A stretch of DNA of 64,000 nt from contig JACKNN010000001.1 in assembly GCA_024234855.1 (NCBI GenBank), forward strand, positions 868,001 through 932,000. The letters are read 5' to 3'. Position 1 is the stretch's first letter, and each line of letters opens with the position of its first letter. This document shows positions 61,508 to 64,000 of this stretch, piece by piece. The notes under the pieces are model-generated. The model was not told the origin of the DNA. It saw only the letters and a list, made by a program, of their open reading frames with translations, and ran no database searches. A program made the position numbers and the translations under genes. The DNA comes from Pseudomonadales bacterium. Its GTDB lineage: Bacteria; Pseudomonadota; Gammaproteobacteria; Pseudomonadales; Halieaceae.

Positions 61508-62212
61508 ATGAGCGACATACGTTGCCGCAATTTGTGCAAAACCTTTCACCAGGGCGGCGAAACCATTACCGCCCTGGACCAGGTCAGCCTGGATATCGGG
61601 GAGGGCGCCTTTGTCTGCCTGTCGGGGCCGTCGGGCTCGGGCAAGACCACCCTGCTTAACGCCCTTGGCGGGCTCGACACGCCCGACAGCGGCACCATCG
61701 CCATAGGTGAACAACGGCTGGAGCATTTGTCCCGGCGGCAGCGGGCAGACCTGCGGCTGCACCATATCGGTTTCGTGTTCCAGGCCTACAACCTGATAAC
61801 CGTGTTGTCTGCCCGCGAGAACGTGGAATTTATCATGCAGGTGCAGGGCGTGCCGGCGAAGGAGCGGGAGAAGCTGGCCACCGGGGTGCTGGCGGAAGTG
61901 GGCCTGGCCGGGCTCGAGGAGCGGCGCCCGGCGGAGCTGTCCGGCGGCCAGCAGCAGCGCGTGGCCGTGGCCCGGGCGATCGCCACACGACCGGCGCTGG
62001 TGCTGGCGGACGAGCCCACCGCCAACCTCGACAGCCGCAGCGCCGCCCGGTTGATGGACCTGTTTGTCACGCTCAACCGCGAGCGCGGTGTCACCTTTGT
62101 CATTTCCACCCACGATGCGCGGGTGATGGGCTATGCCCGGCGCCTGATAGGCATGCGCGACGGTCGCATCGTCAGCGACCAGGAGCAGCAGCCTCACGCC
62201 ATGGCGATATAA
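61508..62212 (+). CDS. ABC transporter ATP-binding protein (LolD/MacB-type)
   Basis: 234 residues. Walker A GPSGSGKTT is at about 40-48, then FVFQAYNLITVLSARENVEF, signature LSGGQQQRVAVARA, Walker B ALVLADEPTANLD and switch His in FVISTHDARV. The sequence is typical of the LolD/FtsE/MacB ATPase branch. ATG 61508 follows AGGGAGTCAGGGG and lies 14 bp after the permease 2 stop. It powers the permease pair. Confidence 0.93.
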   Translation: MSDIRCRNLCKTFHQGGETITALDQVSLDIGEGAFVCLSGPSGSGKTTLLNALGGLDTPDSGTIAIGEQRLEHLSRRQRADLRLHHIGFVFQAYNLITVLSARENVEFIMQVQGVPAKEREKLATGVLAEVGLAGLEERRPAELSGGQQQRVAVARAIATRPALVLADEPTANLDSRSAARLMDLFVTLNRERGVTFVISTHDARVMGYARRLIGMRDGRIVSDQEQQPHAMAI

Positions 62213-63523
62213 ATGGCCGACAGCCGCGGGCAACTGTCGCCACCGGCGCCACGGCGAGGCAACCGTCGGCGCAGGGCCCTCCTGCTGCCGGCAATGGCGC
62301 TGGCACTGCTGCCCGGTATCGCCATTGGCGCGGTGCCGGGTTTCGACGGCGGCCACCTCAAGCTGCGCTGGCAGGGCAGCAGCTATCCCGGTGACAGTGC
62401 CTACCGCGAGGTATTCGGCGAAGTAGCGGACGACGAGTATGCCGACCTGCGGCTGAAATTCAGCGGCTCGCGCCAGCGCTTCAGCGTCCAGGGCGACTAC
62501 CAGCTGATAGGGCAGTGGGGCGACAGCCTGGAGCTGCCGGTGGATTCGAATGGCCTGCTGCTGTTGCCCCCGTCGCTGCCCAACGACGACCTGCGCTGGT
62601 GGAACCTCACGGACACCCTCAGCGACAATGACACCCGGGGCGCGGTGCAGCGGCTGGACCGCCTCAATGTGGGTTACACCGGCGACAAGGCGGTGCTGCG
62701 TTTCGGCCGCCAGGCCGTGAGTTGGGGCAACGGCCTGATCTACAACCCGGTGGACTTTTTCAATCCCTTCAACCCGACGGCGGTGGATACCGAATACAAG
62801 CTGGGCGAGGACATGTTGTACGGCCAGTACCTGCTGGACGATGGCAGCGACTGGCAGGCGGTGGTCGTGCAGCGCCGCGACGAGTACGGCAGCGCCAACA
62901 GCGAGCAGCGCACAACCGCGCTCAAGTTCCACGGCTTCGGCCTGGAGGCGGAGTACGACCTGTTGCTGGCGGAAAACTTCAACGAATTTATCGCCGGCAT
63001 CGGCGGTGTCAGCAACCTGGGCGAGGCGGTCCTGCGGGGCGACATCACCTTTACCGACGCCCGCGACGGCTGGGTGACCAGCGCCGTCGCCAACTGGTCC
63101 TGGTCCTGGGTGTTGGGCGGGTGTAACGCCACCGTGGCGCTGGAGTATTTCTACAATGGTTTCGGCCTGGCGGACGATGATTACACGCCGGAAAATATCC
63201 TTGCCGACAAAGACCTGGCGCAGCGCCTGCAGCGCGGCGAACTCTACACCATCGGCCGTCACAACATGGCGGGCTCGCTGCTGGTGGAGGTGGCACCGCT
63301 GTTGAATATCACCTCTAACCTGTTCGCCAATCTCGAGGACGGCTCGGCCCTGGCCCAGCTGGTGGCCCAATGGGACCTGGCCCAGGACTGGCAGTTGCTG
63401 GCGGCGGCGACGGCGCCGCTGGGCTCAAAAGGCACGGAGTACGGCGGCATCGAGACCGGTATTGACGACCTCGGCCTGGCGGTGGGGCCGTCCCTGCTGG
63501 TGCAACTGGCCTGGTACTTTTAA
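62213..63523 (+). CDS. Outer-membrane beta-barrel protein (DUF1302-like)
   Basis: 436 residues. An Arg-rich start is followed by a hydrophobic signal segment (RALLLPAMALALLPGIAIGA), then amphipathic strands throughout and an aromatic C-terminal end (QLAWYF) suited to barrel insertion. The LRFGRQAVSWGNGLIYNPVDFFNPFNPTA region resembles the DUF1302/porin-like group. Its ATG directly abuts the ATPase stop. As last gene of the operon it is probably the outer-membrane partner of the transport system. Confidence 0.82.
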   Translation: MADSRGQLSPPAPRRGNRRRRALLLPAMALALLPGIAIGAVPGFDGGHLKLRWQGSSYPGDSAYREVFGEVADDEYADLRLKFSGSRQRFSVQGDYQLIGQWGDSLELPVDSNGLLLLPPSLPNDDLRWWNLTDTLSDNDTRGAVQRLDRLNVGYTGDKAVLRFGRQAVSWGNGLIYNPVDFFNPFNPTAVDTEYKLGEDMLYGQYLLDDGSDWQAVVVQRRDEYGSANSEQRTTALKFHGFGLEAEYDLLLAENFNEFIAGIGGVSNLGEAVLRGDITFTDARDGWVTSAVANWSWSWVLGGCNATVALEYFYNGFGLADDDYTPENILADKDLAQRLQRGELYTIGRHNMAGSLLVEVAPLLNITSNLFANLEDGSALAQLVAQWDLAQDWQLLAAATAPLGSKGTEYGGIETGIDDLGLAVGPSLLVQLAWYF

Positions 63524-63561
63524 CCCGGTCGGGTTGGCCTCCACAATGACGACATCGCGGC

Positions 63562-64000
63562 CTACAGGCCCAACTCGGCTTTGGCGCGGCTGTACCAGGC
63601 GAGCAGGTGGGTGCAGTCTTCCGGTACCGCCTGTTTTACCCAACCCATGAAATTGACCGCAACCAGCAGGTCGATATCGGCGAAGGTGAAGTTGTCGCCG
63701 GCCAGCCAGGGGCGGGTGGCCAGCTCCGCGTCGAGCCGCGGCAGGATATAGTCCAGCTGCAATTTGCCGCGCTCCACCAGTTCGGGGATCTGGGGTACGT
63801 CCAGCGGCCCCGGCAGGGCGCGGTTGGCAAAAGCCCTGGAGCGGTTGCGCAGCATGCCGGCAATCGCCGAGAACACGGTCACGAAAATACGATGGTCCCA
63901 GCTGATCACCAGTGCCTGCTCCAGCGGTGTGCTGCCCAGCAGGGGTTTTTCCGGGTGCAGCGACTCGAGGTAGGTGCAAATGCCTATGACCTCTGTCAGC
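63562..64000 (-). CDS. Glutathione S-transferase family protein (5' end outside window)
   Basis: The C-terminal 145 residues or so of a GST. The window edge begins within the end of the thioredoxin-like domain (VIGICTYLESLHPEKPLLG), followed by the all-helical domain with LDYILPRLDAELATRPWLAGDNFTFADIDLL. The fold is cytosolic and usually conjugates or isomerises electrophiles with glutathione. It converges on the barrel gene with 38 bp between. A GTG at 63909 inside the frame is not needed as a start. Confidence 0.87.
   Translation of the reverse strand, partial: LTEVIGICTYLESLHPEKPLLGSTPLEQALVISWDHRIFVTVFSAIAGMLRNRSRAFANRALPGPLDVPQIPELVERGKLQLDYILPRLDAELATRPWLAGDNFTFADIDLLVAVNFMGWVKQAVPEDCTHLLAWYSRAKAELGL

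Noticed and set aside
61361..63370. A 669-codon leftward open frame
   Set aside because: It is antisense to the ABC ATPase and barrel genes; the product is Gln/His/Arg-rich with no recognisable domain.

Overview
The window reads as chromosome of a GC-rich, aerobic, probably marine gammaproteobacterium. This rests on two TonB-dependent receptors of the marine type, an NhaR-type Na+-responsive regulator, DUF3080 and DUF4136 lipoproteins, aerobic aromatic catabolism and a tRNA-Arg(CCG) of gammaproteobacterial type. A Halieaceae/OM60-like or Cellvibrionales-like origin is my inference; there is no rRNA to test it. One island (about 43.0-46.1 kb) is visibly poorer in G+C.

Layout. 0-15.9 kb is a catabolic/accessory block. 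It opens with the 3' part of a coenzyme F420 (FO synthase, CofH/FbiC) gene and an MFS carrier. A leftward set follows (M24 pita-bread protein, two ketopantoate-reductase-family enzymes, AraC regulator). Divergent from it is a rightward run: FAH-family hydrolase, M20-type amidohydrolase, PuuE-type deacetylase fold, DRE-TIM lyase/synthase, a luciferase-like (possibly F420-dependent) oxidoreductase, two membrane proteins built from one repeated His-x-His four-helix unit, glutaryl-CoA dehydrogenase and a small overlapping unknown. 16-20.6 kb holds a TonB receptor and two tandem metallo-beta-lactamase-fold paralogues. 20.7-25.8 kb is a leftward bis-MGD molybdoenzyme operon (catalytic, four-cluster ferredoxin, NrfD-type anchor, FdhD).

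27.5-38.9 kb is the centrepiece: a tightly packed rightward operon encoding the whole protocatechuate 4,5-cleavage (lig) pathway to pyruvate and oxaloacetate. It is fused at its 3' end to an aldo/keto reductase, a soluble cobalamin-type reductive dehalogenase homologue and an aromatic-acid MFS importer. This suggests uptake of a halogenated aromatic acid, reductive dehalogenation, and meta-cleavage. A leftward heat-shock cluster follows (two Hsp20 proteins and an orphan PTS enzyme I) with a clear sigma-32-type promoter, then nhaR with a small upstream ORF.

43.0-46.1 kb is a low-GC island of small orphan membrane proteins, a truncated gene and degenerate repeats, ending at tRNA-Arg. Next comes a TauE/SafE permease gene cut by a complete 1383-bp IS256-family element with a 9-bp target duplication. 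48.6-54.5 kb has a secreted acidic Cys-rich protein and a surface-signalling set (STN-type TonB receptor converging on FecR and an ECF sigma factor). 54.7-64 kb has an SLC12-like transporter, a DUF3080 lipoprotein, and a coupled five-gene envelope operon (LolA-like protein, two FtsX-type permeases, ABC ATPase, beta-barrel). The window ends in a partial glutathione S-transferase gene.
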